Shown here: in pieces, positions 55,463 through 63,805 of the stretch | How positions within the stretch are numbered: the first letter of the stretch is position 1 | Layout of the letters: each line of letters begins with the position of its first letter | DNA from: Acidobacteriota bacterium | GTDB taxonomy: Bacteria; Acidobacteriota; Thermoanaerobaculia; Gp7-AA8 | Direction of reading: 5' to 3' | Length of the DNA: 64,000 nt | Assembly: GCA_003223645.1 (NCBI GenBank) | Contig: QHVT01000028.1 | Coordinates: 1-64,000, forward strand | The notes under the pieces: model-generated | The model's input: only the letters and a program-made list of their open reading frames with translations | Databases searched by the model: none | Told to the model about the DNA's origin: nothing | Program-made: the position numbers and the translations under genes

Positions 55463-56998
55463 TTACGCGAATGCGCGCTTCACGATCTCGTCGATCTGGT
55501 CGTCGCTCGCTCCCCGCTCCATCGCCAGCTCCACCGCGAGGCTAACGTCATCGCGATACAGCGTGACCACGGCCGTGATGTGCCCCTCCTCGCGATAGAC
55601 GGCCGCGAAGTTCGTCTCGTCGAGGGAGCCGAAGAGTTGGGCGTCATCCGCGCGCGTCGCGTGGCCGACGTAGTTGAAGGAGAGGTCGTAGTGCTGGCTC
55701 CAGAAGAACGGCACGTCTTTGATCGGTTCGCCCTTTCCCATCGCGTTGCGCGCCGCGGCTTGTCCCTGCCGCCCGGCCGCCACCCAGTGTTCGATGCGCG
55801 TGTTGCGGAGGTTGGCGATGTCGCCTGCGGCGTAGATGTTCGGGTCGCTGGTCTGCAGGAGCTCGTCGACGACCACACCGTTGTTGACGGTGAGGCCGGC
55901 GCGTTCGGCGAGTGCGACGTCGGGAATGACGCCGACGCCGGCGATGATGAGATCGCACGCTTCGCTCGTACCGTCGTCGAGCGTGACCGCGTCGTTGCGG
56001 ATCTCGACCGGCTTGCGGCCGAGGCGGAAGCGGACGCCGTGTTTCTCATGCAGGCGTTGGATGAAGTCGCCGATCTCGCGGCCGAGTTGTTTCTCGAGCG
56101 GACGTTCTTCCATGCCGATGACCGTGACGTCGAGTCCGCGTTCGCGCAGGGACGCCGCGGTCTCGAGGCCGATGAAGCTCGCGCCGATGATCACCGCCTT
56201 CTTCGCGCCTTCGGCTGCGCGGATGATCGCGTCGGCGTCCGGCCACGTGCGGAGGTAGTGAATGCGCGCGTCGCTTTGCAGTCGCCGCGGGGTTGCGCCG
56301 GTGGCGAGGATCAATTTGTCGTATGCGAGCGTCTCGCCGTTTGCGAGGCGAAGCTCGCGCCGCTGCGCGTCGATCGACTCGACAGTGGTGTTGAGGCGAA
56401 GCTCGATGTTGTTGGCCGCGTACTCATCTTCCGTTTGCAGCGGGATCCACTCCGCCGGCGCTTTGCCGGCCAGGTAATCCTTCGAGAGGTTCGGTTTGTC
56501 GTACGGCAATCGTTCTTCGCGCGAGATGAGCGTGACGCGGCCGGCGAAGCCGTTGCGGCGGAGCTCGTGGGCGGCGAAGGAGCCGGCGGAGCCGGCGCCC
56601 AAAATGACGATGTGCTGTGGAGCGGCGTCTTCGGTTGCTCGGTCGCGCGGTTGCGCGGTGCTTGGGTGGTTTTGCTGAGCAACCGCGCGACCGCGAGACT
56701 GCGCAACCGAAGACACTCTTACGATGTCACCTTCACGTGTAACCGTGAACGTCCGCAGCGGCCGCATCGCCGGCGCAGCGATGGCCACGCCCGTCCGCAG
56801 ATCGAAACAGGCGTGATGCCACGGGCAGCGCACCGTCTCTCCCACCAGTACTCCTTCGGCCAGTGGTCCGTGCCAGTGCGTGCAGTGCGCGTCGAGCGCA
56901 AAGTATTCGTCGCCGCGGCGCGCGAGCAGCACGTCGTCGTCGCCGACTTTTCCGGCGATCATTCCGCCGTCCGGGAGTTCATCCACGCGAATTTGCAT
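55463..56998 (-). CDS. Rieske [2Fe-2S]/FAD-NAD(P)H reductase fusion
   Basis: The product has 511 residues. The Rieske domain is at 1-105 (CTHWHGPLAEG and VRCPWHHACFDLRTG bind the cluster). A linker built from a palindromic repeat follows, then a pyridine nucleotide-disulfide-type reductase from about 130: FAD motif VILGAGSAGSFAAHELRRNG, NAD motif AVIIGASFIGLETAASLRER, and C-terminal GDIANLRNT. The architecture is that of AIFM3 and ferredoxin-reductase-like proteins. It overlaps the upstream P450 gene by 20 bases, so it is the likely electron donor of that P450. Confidence 0.9.
   Translation of the reverse strand: MQIRVDELPDGGMIAGKVGDDDVLLARRGDEYFALDAHCTHWHGPLAEGVLVGETVRCPWHHACFDLRTGVAIAAPAMRPLRTFTVTREGDIVRVSSVAQSRGRAVAQQNHPSTAQPRDRATEDAAPQHIVILGAGSAGSFAAHELRRNGFAGRVTLISREERLPYDKPNLSKDYLAGKAPAEWIPLQTEDEYAANNIELRLNTTVESIDAQRRELRLANGETLAYDKLILATGATPRRLQSDARIHYLRTWPDADAIIRAAEGAKKAVIIGASFIGLETAASLRERGLDVTVIGMEERPLEKQLGREIGDFIQRLHEKHGVRFRLGRKPVEIRNDAVTLDDGTSEACDLIIAGVGVIPDVALAERAGLTVNNGVVVDELLQTSDPNIYAAGDIANLRNTRIEHWVAAGRQGQAAARNAMGKGEPIKDVPFFWSQHYDLSFNYVGHATRADDAQLFGSLDETNFAAVYREEGHITAVVTLYRDDVSLAVELAMERGASDDQIDEIVKRAFA
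56617..56712. repeat. Palindromic repeat forming the Rieske-reductase linker
   Basis: CTTCGGTTGCTCGGTCGCGC (56629 onwards) is inverted as GCGCGACCGCGAGACTGC then GCAACCGAAG (to 56712). It is preceded by GTGGAGCGG. In frame it codes for RGRAVAQQNHPSTAQPRDRA between the two domains. Confidence 0.8.
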
Positions 56999-58319
56999 GC
57001 AGCCTCACTTTGATTCCTCCGCGCGGCCGCAGCGTGATCGACGCCTTCGGCTCTACGTCGCGCGAGATTAGCTCCATCGACCACCGCTGCGCGAGCGTCG
57101 CCAGCAGCAGCACGCCTTCCATCCACGCGAAGCCTTCGCCGATGCAAATCCGCGGCCCCGCGCCGAACGGAAAGTAGGCGAACTTCGGCCGCGCCAGTTT
57201 TGCCTCCGATGTAAAACGCGATGGCTCGAATCGCTCCGGCTCCTGCCAGAAGCGCGGATCGCGATGCATGAGGAACTGCGATGCCACGGCGACGGCATCG
57301 CGCGGAATGTGCCATCCGCCGAGGTCGACGTCGTCCATCGCGAGACGGCTCACGGCCCACGCGGGCGGAAAAAGACGCATCGATTCGGCGAGCACCATCT
57401 CGAGATATTGCAGGCGCGGATAGTCGGCGGCCGTCGGCAGCGCGTCGCCGAGGACTTCGTCGATCGTGCGCTGCACTTCGCGCGCGACGTCCGGATGTTG
57501 CGCGAGCAGGTACCACGTCCACGCCAGCGCGTTCGCCGTGGTTTCGTGTCCGGCGAGAAAGAGCGTCATCGCTTCGTCGCGCACCTGCTTGTCGCTCATG
57601 CCGCCGCCGTCGCCTTCGTCATCCTGCGCGAGGAGCAGCATCGACAACAAGTCGCCGCGGTCTTCACCCGACGCGCGGCGCTCGTTGATGATTCCGTAGA
57701 TCGTGCGATCGAGACGTGTGATCGCCTTTTTGAAGCGCAGCGTCGACGGGATCGGGATTTTTCGAAAGTAGACGGAGTACGGGTTCATCAGCAGCGGGAA
57801 GAGATCGATGAGACTCGTCAGCGCGCTGCCGATGTCGTCTTCTTCGCCTTCGACTTCGGCGTCGAAGAGCGTCTTCGCGACGACCGACAGCGTGAGCTTC
57901 ATCATCTCGTGATGAATGTCGAGCGTCGCGCCGTCGCGCCAGCGCTCGCGCGTCCTCGCCGCGCGCTGCACCATCTCATCCGCATAAAGCGTGATGCGGT
58001 CGCGATGAAACGCCGGCTGCGCCAGACGCCGCTGCCGTTTGTGCAGCTCGTCTTCGGAAGTCAGCAGACCTTCGCCGAGGATGATCTTCGAGCGCTGCAG
58101 GACGCGGCTCTTGTGAAACGAGCGGTGCTGTGTGACGAGCAACTCGCGGACGAGATCGGGATGGTTGATCAGCACCAGCACCTGCGGCCCGATTTTGAAC
58201 TGCACGATGTCGCCGTAGTCGCGCGCGAGCCCGGTGAGAAACGGCAGCGGATCGCGCTGCATTCTCCGCAAAAAGCGGAAGGGGATGATCGACCGTGGCC
58301 CGATTGGAATTTCATTCAT
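56979..58319 (-). CDS. Cytochrome P450
   Basis: The 446-residue product has I-helix oxygen-activation motif LAGHETTANALAW near 262, ESMRLF (ExxR) near 315, HRDPRFWQEPERFEPSRF, and the haem loop FPFGAGPRICIGEGFA with the Cys ligand near 392. It is soluble, of the bacterial class with CYP102/CYP4-like haem-region sequence. The substrate is unknown. It is the first gene of a pair with a Rieske-FAD reductase, a plausible dedicated redox partner. Every key residue is present. Confidence 0.94.
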   Translation of the reverse strand: MNEIPIGPRSIIPFRFLRRMQRDPLPFLTGLARDYGDIVQFKIGPQVLVLINHPDLVRELLVTQHRSFHKSRVLQRSKIILGEGLLTSEDELHKRQRRLAQPAFHRDRITLYADEMVQRAARTRERWRDGATLDIHHEMMKLTLSVVAKTLFDAEVEGEEDDIGSALTSLIDLFPLLMNPYSVYFRKIPIPSTLRFKKAITRLDRTIYGIINERRASGEDRGDLLSMLLLAQDDEGDGGGMSDKQVRDEAMTLFLAGHETTANALAWTWYLLAQHPDVAREVQRTIDEVLGDALPTAADYPRLQYLEMVLAESMRLFPPAWAVSRLAMDDVDLGGWHIPRDAVAVASQFLMHRDPRFWQEPERFEPSRFTSEAKLARPKFAYFPFGAGPRICIGEGFAWMEGVLLLATLAQRWSMELISRDVEPKASITLRPRGGIKVRLHANSRG

Positions 58320-58380
58320 GTCGCCGCCGGGGAGTTTTGGGCAAAGTACTGTGTATCATAGGGTTGTATCCGCAGGATGA

Positions 58381-58710
58381 AAACCACAGATTGCCCTCAA
58401 CCGCTTCGAGAACGGCTTCCTCGATCCGCTCGGCGTCGCGCTCACGCGCGCGGACAACGCCGGCGCGCTGGCGGTGTGGTCGGCGTCGGGACTGTCGCAG
58501 CATTCCGAGGCCAGCGAGATCCAGCGGACGTTCATGCGCCTCGCGGCGCTCACTCCGTCGTCGCGCGTCGGCGATCTCATCGTGAAGTCGCTCGCCGAGC
58601 ACGCGGGTGACACCGGCAGCGTCTACCTGCTCCTCGGCGATCCCGCGCTGCGCATCGACCTGCCGGCGATGAACGCGGCAGCAGCGGGACCGGCCAGCGG
58701 GAACGAATAG
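58381..58710 (+). pseudogene. C-terminal remnant of a C25 (gingipain-like) peptidase
   Basis: An open frame preceded by an in-frame TGA and without a good start reads FENGFLDPLGVALTRADNAG, then ALAVWSASGLSQHSE and TGSVYLLLGDPALRI. This is the end of the gingipain-type caspase-like domain (ALAVWASSGL...LFGDPTxRI). The catalytic His/Cys region is missing. A start at GTG 58474 would leave only 78 residues. Its stop overlaps the GTG of the next gene (TAGTG), which suggests the old gene was in one operon with it. Confidence 0.55.
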
Positions 58711-60482
58711 TGCGCGCGCGATCGCTGCTCATCGCGATCGCGCTCGCCGCATTCCTCTTCCGCATCGCCGCGCTCATCGGCGCAGGCGGACCGCTCGGCG
58801 CCACGTCGAGCTACGACGACGGCGTGTACTTTTCCGCGTCCGCGCTCTGGCTGCGCGGCGTCATTCCGTATCGCGACTTCGTCTTTGTCCATCCGCCCGG
58901 CATCCTGTGGTTTCTCGGGTTGATCTCGTGGCTGCCCGATCCCGCGCAGGCATTCTCCGCCGCGCGCGTGCTCGCGTGCGCGGCCGGCGGCGTCAACACG
59001 TTGCTTGTTGGATTGATCGTCATGCGCGCGGCCGGTCCGTTCGGCGGCATCGTCGCAGCGGCGCTCTACGCCATCTATCCCGACGCGATGACCGCCGAGC
59101 GCAGCGCGTACCTCGAGCCGTTCCTCAACCTCGCCTGCCTGTCGTCGATGTACTTCTGGCTGGAAGAAAATCGGAGTGGTGCGCGTCTCCGGCGCGCCTT
59201 TCTCTCCGGCTTTCTCTCCGGCGTCGCCTGCGCCGTGAAATTGTGGGGCGGCATCTGGGTCATCGCTGCCGCATTCGCTCTCGATCGCAAACGCTACCCG
59301 CGCTTCCTCGCCGGCGCCGTTTTCGCGGGACTGCTCCTCGTCCTTCCGCTCGCTGCGCCCGCGATGAACGAATTCATCTCCCAGACACTGCGCTTCCAGT
59401 TCTCGCGGCCTCCCGACGGTACGCTCGACTTCGCGACGCGCCTGCGCGAGATCTTCACCAGCGGTCACATCGCGACGTCCGTCCTCGCACTCATCGGATT
59501 CTTCGCCGTCATGAAATTGCGCGAGCGCGTCTTCGCAATCGCGATGCTGCTGACGATCATCGGCTTCCTCGCATCGTCGAGCTACTGGACGCAATACAAC
59601 GCCCATCTCGCCGCGAGCCAATGCGTCCTCGCCGGCTTCGGCGCCGCGGCGCTGAGCAATCGACGAACGATCGTCATCGCGCTGATCGTCCTCACACAGG
59701 CATGGCCATTCACACGCGAAATGCGCAACGCCATCCGCTCACGCTCGACCGAACTGCTCACATTCGCGCAGACCAGCGTCCCCGCATTCGCATTCGATCC
59801 GACATGGACGCTCGCCATGCACCGCCTCCCCCCGCACGGCGACGGCGCACCGGTGATCGTCGACAGCTACGGCGTCATGCTGCGCGAAGCCGCGCGCGCC
59901 GGCCGCTTCCGCGACACCACGTCCGCATTCCAAAGCCCTGCTCCCCAACCCGCAATCCTCGCGCGCCTCGCCGCATCGAACTACGTCCTCCTCGGCTGGC
60001 GCGGCCCGTGGCAAATGAACGCGCGTGATCGCGCATGGTTCGCTTCCCACTTCGAATGCACCAACCCCGAAGCCGGCGAGCTGTGCGTGTGGAAACGCCG
60101 CGCGCAGCCGCTCGCCAATGCACCGTCGATCGAAGACCAAACCATCCGCTTCCTCGACGGCTGGTACGCGATCGAAGGCACGCCGCCGGATACCTGGCGC
60201 TGGATGTCCCGCCGATCCGTCATGCAACTCCCGCCCGTCAACGGAATCGCGCATCTGCACCTCCAATTCGAAGGCAATGCGACCCTCACGTTCTCCCTCG
60301 ACGGCCACCCGATCGAGCGCGCGGACGACATCGAAATCGCAGGCAACACCCCGCACACACTCGTGATCACCGCCGATCGCGTATTCGTGCCCGCGCGCGT
60401 GCAACGCCGCTCGCGCGATCAGCGCGAGCTATCAGTAAGGCTGAAGCGCATAGCATGGAACGCCGGCGTCCCCGCCGGCTGA
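58710..60482 (+). CDS. GT-C type polyprenyl-dependent glycosyltransferase candidate
   Basis: The product has 590 residues with about ten helices in the first 340. The first loop has an Asp pair (SSYDDGVYFSASALWLRG) and FVFVHPPGILWFLGLI (HPPG), typical of family 39-like GT-C enzymes. A soluble domain follows (about 370-590), with a beta segment AHLHLQFEGNATLTFSLDGH near the end. The last codons (NAGVPAG) fall in a palindrome (GCCGGCGTCCCCGCCGGC). It starts at GTG 58710. The sugar and acceptor are unknown. Confidence 0.75.
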   Translation: MRARSLLIAIALAAFLFRIAALIGAGGPLGATSSYDDGVYFSASALWLRGVIPYRDFVFVHPPGILWFLGLISWLPDPAQAFSAARVLACAAGGVNTLLVGLIVMRAAGPFGGIVAAALYAIYPDAMTAERSAYLEPFLNLACLSSMYFWLEENRSGARLRRAFLSGFLSGVACAVKLWGGIWVIAAAFALDRKRYPRFLAGAVFAGLLLVLPLAAPAMNEFISQTLRFQFSRPPDGTLDFATRLREIFTSGHIATSVLALIGFFAVMKLRERVFAIAMLLTIIGFLASSSYWTQYNAHLAASQCVLAGFGAAALSNRRTIVIALIVLTQAWPFTREMRNAIRSRSTELLTFAQTSVPAFAFDPTWTLAMHRLPPHGDGAPVIVDSYGVMLREAARAGRFRDTTSAFQSPAPQPAILARLAASNYVLLGWRGPWQMNARDRAWFASHFECTNPEAGELCVWKRRAQPLANAPSIEDQTIRFLDGWYAIEGTPPDTWRWMSRRSVMQLPPVNGIAHLHLQFEGNATLTFSLDGHPIERADDIEIAGNTPHTLVITADRVFVPARVQRRSRDQRELSVRLKRIAWNAGVPAG

Positions 60483-60511
60483 TCAGGCGGCGTCCGCGCC
60501 GCCTGACGGCT

Positions 60512-60875
60512 TGCGTCCATGCCGCGACGCATTGCTGCGCGACCGCGCCGCACGTGCGTCCATGCCGCGACGCATTGCTGCCCGACCGCGCCGCACGTGC
60601 GTCCATGGCGCGACGCATTGCAGCGCGACCGCGCTGCACGTGCGACCATGGCGCGACGCATTGCAGCGCGACCGCGCTGCACGTGCATCCATGGCGCGAC
60701 GCATTGCTGCGCGACCGCGCTGCACGTGCGACCATGGCGCGACGCATTGCTGCGCGACCGCGCCGCACGTGCGACCATGGCGCGCAGCATTGCTGCGCGA
60801 CCGCGCCGCACGTGCGACCATGGCGCGACGCATTGCTGCGCGACCGCGCCGCACGTGCATCCATGCCGCGACACA
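60512..60875. repeat. 43-bp tandem repeat, about 8-9 units
   Basis: Units of 43 bases follow GACGCATTGCTGCGCGACCG then CGCTGCACGTGCGACCATGG with CGC. GACGCATTG recurs at 60526, 60569, 60612, 60655 and 60698, with a period of exactly 43. Because 43 is not a multiple of 3, open frames on both strands rotate and are not genes. Each unit has a hairpin TGCAGCGC-GACC-GCGCTGCA (perfect in two units, one mismatch in others). Confidence 0.9.
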
Positions 60876-60880
60876 CCGCG

Positions 60881-61396
60881 ATGCGACATCTCCTTTGATA
60901 TCTTGTCTCCACGAGCCTGGGTACAGCGTAACTCACTGCGTTGCGAGTTATTTACGCGTAGTGGCGCTTAAGTGAATGCATCAGCTTCTAGCCGGAGTCA
61001 GGTGCGTATTAGGTGGCGACGTTACTGTCTCGTCGTCTTATCTGTTCTACGACGAGGCTCATGAAGCTTGGATCAAGTGTGGCAGTGGCTTGCGCTTTGA
61101 AGAACCGCCGTCCCCAAATCCACGTCCGATGAACTGTTGCTAAAAGTGGACACGGCATCACTCAACCACGGCAAACTCGGAGCGTTGCACGAGCCGCGGA
61201 AGGTGTGAGCCTGGGTGGATGTCGCCGGAACGGCGATCGCCGGAGCACCGGCCGGCAAGGACCCGCAACGGAACGCGCGTGGTCGCACTTGTACCGGCGG
61301 AAACTGGGCTGAGCTGGGAACTGCGCGGCAGAAAGCGTTGATACGCTGTAAGTTAGCAACATCCCGAACCGCCAAGTCGCACGCGCGCATCGCCTG
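60881..61396. other. Gene-free stretch between two repeat arrays
   Basis: I see no convincing gene in these 516 bases. There is a hairpin GCGTAACTC...GAG with TTACGC (60931-60961), and TGTTGCTAAAAGTGGACA (61135-61152) that looks like a possible insertion-sequence end. The base composition is lower in GC than the core genes. Confidence 0.5.
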
Positions 61397-61795
61397 TTTG
61401 CATGTGCAACTGGCCTGTTTTCGTTTGCAACTGGCCTGTTTTCATTTGCAACTGGCCTGTTTTCATTTGCAACCGGCCTGTTTTCATTTGCAACTGGCCT
61501 GTTTTCGTTTGCAACTGGCCTGTTTTCATTTGCAACCGGCCTGTTTTCATTTGCAACTGGCCTGTTTTCGTTTGCAACTGGCCTGTTTTCATTTGCAACT
61601 GGCCTGTTTTCGTTTGCAACCGGCCTGTTTTCATTTGCAACCGGCCTGTTTTCGTTTGCAACCGGCCTGTTTTCATTTGCAACGGGCCTGTTTTCATTTG
61701 CAACGGGCCTGTTTTCGTTTGCAACTGGCCTGTTTTCATTTGCAACGGGCCTGTTTGCATGTGCAACTGGCCTGTTTGCATGTGCAACTCGCCCT
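61397..61795. repeat. 21-bp tandem repeat, about 19 units, ending in a transposase fragment
   Basis: Units of CCTGTTTTCATTTGCAACTGG vary at two sites (A/G after TTTTC; T, C or G in AACNGG). The first unit and the last two are a different version, CCTGTTTGCATGTGCAACTGG, so the array has matching edges. It reads open on both strands as seven-residue repeats (ACFHLQL), a consequence of the 21-base period. It runs straight into transposase codons at 61797. Confidence 0.92.
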
Positions 61796-61796
61796 G

Positions 61797-62072
61797 TTCA
61801 CCAACGAGCGGCCGCACGAGACGCTCGGACAGAAACGTCCGGCCACGATCTATCGTCCATCGCCGCGGCCGTATCCGGAGTCACTGCCGCCCATCGAGTA
61901 CGCCGGCCACCTCGAGACGCGGAAGATCTCCCACAACGGCATGATGCGCTGGAAACGCGAGCGGATCTTCACGAGCAAAACGCTCACCGGCGAGTGGGTC
62001 GGTCTGGAAGAGATCGACGACGGCATTTGGTTAGCCCGCTGGTGGGTATCAGACGGCGAGTGTTTCTACTGA
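61797..62072 (+). pseudogene. 3' fragment of an IS481/IS3-type (rve) transposase
   Basis: The frame reads FTNERPHETLGQKRPATIYR, then PSPRPYPESLPPIEYAGHLE and GEWVGLEEIDDGIW. This is the well-known end of integrase-core transposases (NxERPHxALGxxxPxxxYxPSxRP). The catalytic part is missing; a 21-bp repeat array occupies its place. After GIW a deletion relative to the second copy at 63806 changes the tail. It overlaps the hicB stop by 24 bases. Confidence 0.85.
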
Positions 62073-62255
62073 AGAATGAGGCTCAGGGACGTCCTCGCCG
62101 TTTTCGCGAAGGCTGTCGATGTGCAGCTCAATTGCTTCCCGAATAAGCTGCATAGCCTCTTCTTTCGTGTCACCGACAGCTACGCAACCTGGAAGATCCG
62201 GCACATATGCACCGTACGAACTGTCGCCTTTTTCAAAAATTACGAGGTATTCCAT
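62049..62255 (-). CDS. hicB: HicB-family antitoxin
   Basis: The 68-residue product starts MEYLVIFEKGDSSYGAYVPD, then LPGCVAVGDTKEEAMQLIRE and AIELHIDSLRENGEDVPEP, the standard HicB N-terminal RNase H-like fold. The C-terminal DNA-binding domain is absent, as in short HicBs. It lies 6 bases downstream of hicA. Confidence 0.9.
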   Translation of the reverse strand: MEYLVIFEKGDSSYGAYVPDLPGCVAVGDTKEEAMQLIREAIELHIDSLRENGEDVPEPHSSVETLAV

Positions 62256-62261
62256 ATGGTG

Positions 62262-62447
62262 TCACGTTTTCTTCAAACCCGCCTGCTTCCAGATACTGCC
62301 GAGAGTTCCTGCCGGCACATCGACGCCTAGTTTACCAGCGACCGTGACCGTGCCGGGTTTCGATGTGTGCCGGAACTGGCGGTGACTGCCGCGAGTGCGA
62401 ACAAGCTGCCAGCCGTCTCTTTCCAACTCCGCGATCACCTCTCGCAC
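62262..62447 (-). CDS. hicA: HicA-family mRNA interferase toxin
   Basis: The 61-residue product contains VIAELERDGWQLVRTRGSHR, with the catalytic His in GSH, and ends GKLGVDVPAGTLGSIWKQAG then LKKT, a complete dsRBD-like HicA. The GTG start at 62447 gives the usual length. It is encoded upstream of hicB, the usual order. It appears intact. Confidence 0.9.
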   Translation of the reverse strand: MREVIAELERDGWQLVRTRGSHRQFRHTSKPGTVTVAGKLGVDVPAGTLGSIWKQAGLKKT

Positions 62448-62560
62448 CTTTACGGGCGATAAGTATAAGCCGGTTGGAGATCCATTCGGCAGGTCGCCAC
62501 TTTGAGTTTCCTACTGATTTTGACGGCGATGTCGATGCATGCAGGTCAGCGTCAGTTAAG

Positions 62561-63091
62561 TTAGCCGGCGGTCCGCTCCGTTGCGAACGGAAATTCTGCC
62601 TTAAGCTTCAGTTTCTTCCATAGAGGAATCAAACCACGCCCGCCTGCGTGTACGGTGACTCTCGGAAAGCGATCGAGACGCACCCAAGTACAAGACGAAG
62701 ACCGTCTTCGTGTTGCCATGAATTGCTCCAGGACCGCCAAGGCGGTTTCGTGGGGAAGAAACAATTCACGTGGCCATTTCTCGATAACTTGCCCGCCGAG
62801 ACAGACATAAACCGTTGGCGCGGAAAGTCGTGATTTAGTAGCGGCGAAGAGGCTCGATGACTTCTCGCTAGGAAATATGTGGAGTGAAAAACCGGCCGCA
62901 CCATGAAACTGTAAGCTCATGAAAGGATACTCAGCGATAGCCGGATGCCGTGTGGTTAATGGTGATACTGCACCTTCGGGCCAATTTGACGCCGCGCTCA
63001 GGTGAGCTAAAACTTGCGCGGCGGAGAGCCGACGTGGCTCATCAACGTCAGGTGACGAAAAAAGAAGATCACGTGATCGCATTTTATGCAA
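62561..63091 (-). CDS. Imm1-like immunity protein (orphan)
   Basis: The 176-residue product has the pattern VYVCLGGQVIEKWPRELFLP, then AVLEQFMATRRRSSSCTWVR and LDRFPRVTVHAGG, typical of Imm1-family immunity proteins of polymorphic toxin systems. No toxin gene is visible nearby, and the surroundings are remnants of mobile DNA, so it looks like an orphan. The start at 63091 is the first ATG; the N-terminal 30 residues are uncertain. Confidence 0.55.
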   Translation of the reverse strand: MHKMRSRDLLFSSPDVDEPRRLSAAQVLAHLSAASNWPEGAVSPLTTRHPAIAEYPFMSLQFHGAAGFSLHIFPSEKSSSLFAATKSRLSAPTVYVCLGGQVIEKWPRELFLPHETALAVLEQFMATRRRSSSCTWVRLDRFPRVTVHAGGRGLIPLWKKLKLKAEFPFATERTAG

Positions 63092-63111
63092 AACGCTGCG
63101 GAGGTAAGCTA

Positions 63112-63333
63112 TTACACACCTATAAGCATGTACTCGGCAACGGCAGTTGATGAGGGTATCGGTAGCCCGTCCTCACGCAAACCTTCGAGGTGCATTTGAA
63201 TCGCCTCGTACATGTTGCGTTCCGTCTCTTCGCGCGTGTCTCCCGTCGCTACACAACCGGGAAGATCCGGCGAATAGGCCGAGAAGTTCTGCCCTGCCTC
63301 TTCGATGACGATCAGAAAGCGATGCATGTTCAT
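63112..63333 (-). CDS. hicB: HicB-family antitoxin, second copy
   Basis: The 73-residue product starts MNMHRFLIVIEEAGQNFSAY, then SPDLPGCVATGDTREETERN and MYEAIQMHLEGLREDGLPIP. It is a complete short HicB, different in sequence from the copy at 62049. Its start overlaps the stop of a truncated hicA (TCA/ATG), so it is an antitoxin left without a working toxin. Confidence 0.88.
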   Translation of the reverse strand: MNMHRFLIVIEEAGQNFSAYSPDLPGCVATGDTREETERNMYEAIQMHLEGLREDGLPIPSSTAVAEYMLIGV

Positions 63334-63455
63334 TTGAGTCCCGCCTGTTTAAGAATGCTATTGAACGTACCGGGAGCCAAATCGTCGCTCAGCTTACCCG
63401 CAATCGTCACCCGCCCCGGCTTCGTAGGGTGCTTAAACTGCCGGTGACTTGTGCC
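63330..63455 (-). pseudogene. Truncated hicA
   Basis: Only SHRQFKHPTKPGRVTIAGKL, then SDDLAPGTFNSILKQAGLK remain. The first helix and strand of HicA (about 22 residues) are replaced by unrelated sequence from the VapC-like fragment side. The catalytic His is retained but the fold is incomplete. Confidence 0.75.
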
Positions 63456-63475
63456 AGATGGATCTTCCCACATCG

Positions 63476-63781
63476 TTAGATCTCCAGTTCCTGCGGCGTG
63501 CAAATTACCGGCGGTTCGTAACCCGATGATCTGCATTGACGCTCAACGCTACGACGAATCGCGGCATTTGCTATGTGCGTACAATTCCAGGTGAGCAAGA
63601 AGTCCATTCCATGAACGGTAGCAACGGCAACGTGTAGAGCATCGGTTCTGGCGTTCGCTGCAAGGCCTGCTGCACGCAGCAGCAGTGGCGCCAGGCGCTC
63701 GGCCTCCTCGGTAACTCTAAGGATCAGCAGGGCCTCGACTATTTCAAGCCGCTGGCGAGCGATCTGTTGATTCCCGAGCAT
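63476..63781 (-). pseudogene. 5'-truncated PIN-domain (VapC-like) toxin
   Basis: The 101 residues from ATG 63781 contain the last two thirds of a PIN domain: EEAERLAPLLLRAAGLAANA, RTDALHVAVATVHGMDFLLT and WNCTHIANAAIRRSVERQC, ending PPVICTPQELEI. The first 50 residues or so, with the first catalytic Asp, are missing. The transposase fragment at 63806 begins where they should be, so the element cut the gene. Confidence 0.75.
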
Positions 63782-63805
63782 CGCTTCTCAGATAACGACC
63801 TCCGA

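Noticed and set aside
60419-60975. Several Arg/Ala/Cys-rich proteins of 125-287 residues on both strands
   Set aside because: All run through the 43-bp tandem repeat in rotating frames and have no independent domain.
61135-61152. Terminal inverted repeat of the insertion sequence (TGTTGCTAAAAGTGGACA)
   Set aside because: It looks like an insertion-sequence end, but no matching partner end was found in the window, so it is noted only within the gene-free stretch.
61215-62072. A 285-residue protein with seven-residue repeats
   Set aside because: It is an open frame through a 21-bp tandem repeat joined to a transposase fragment. Both strands are equally open.
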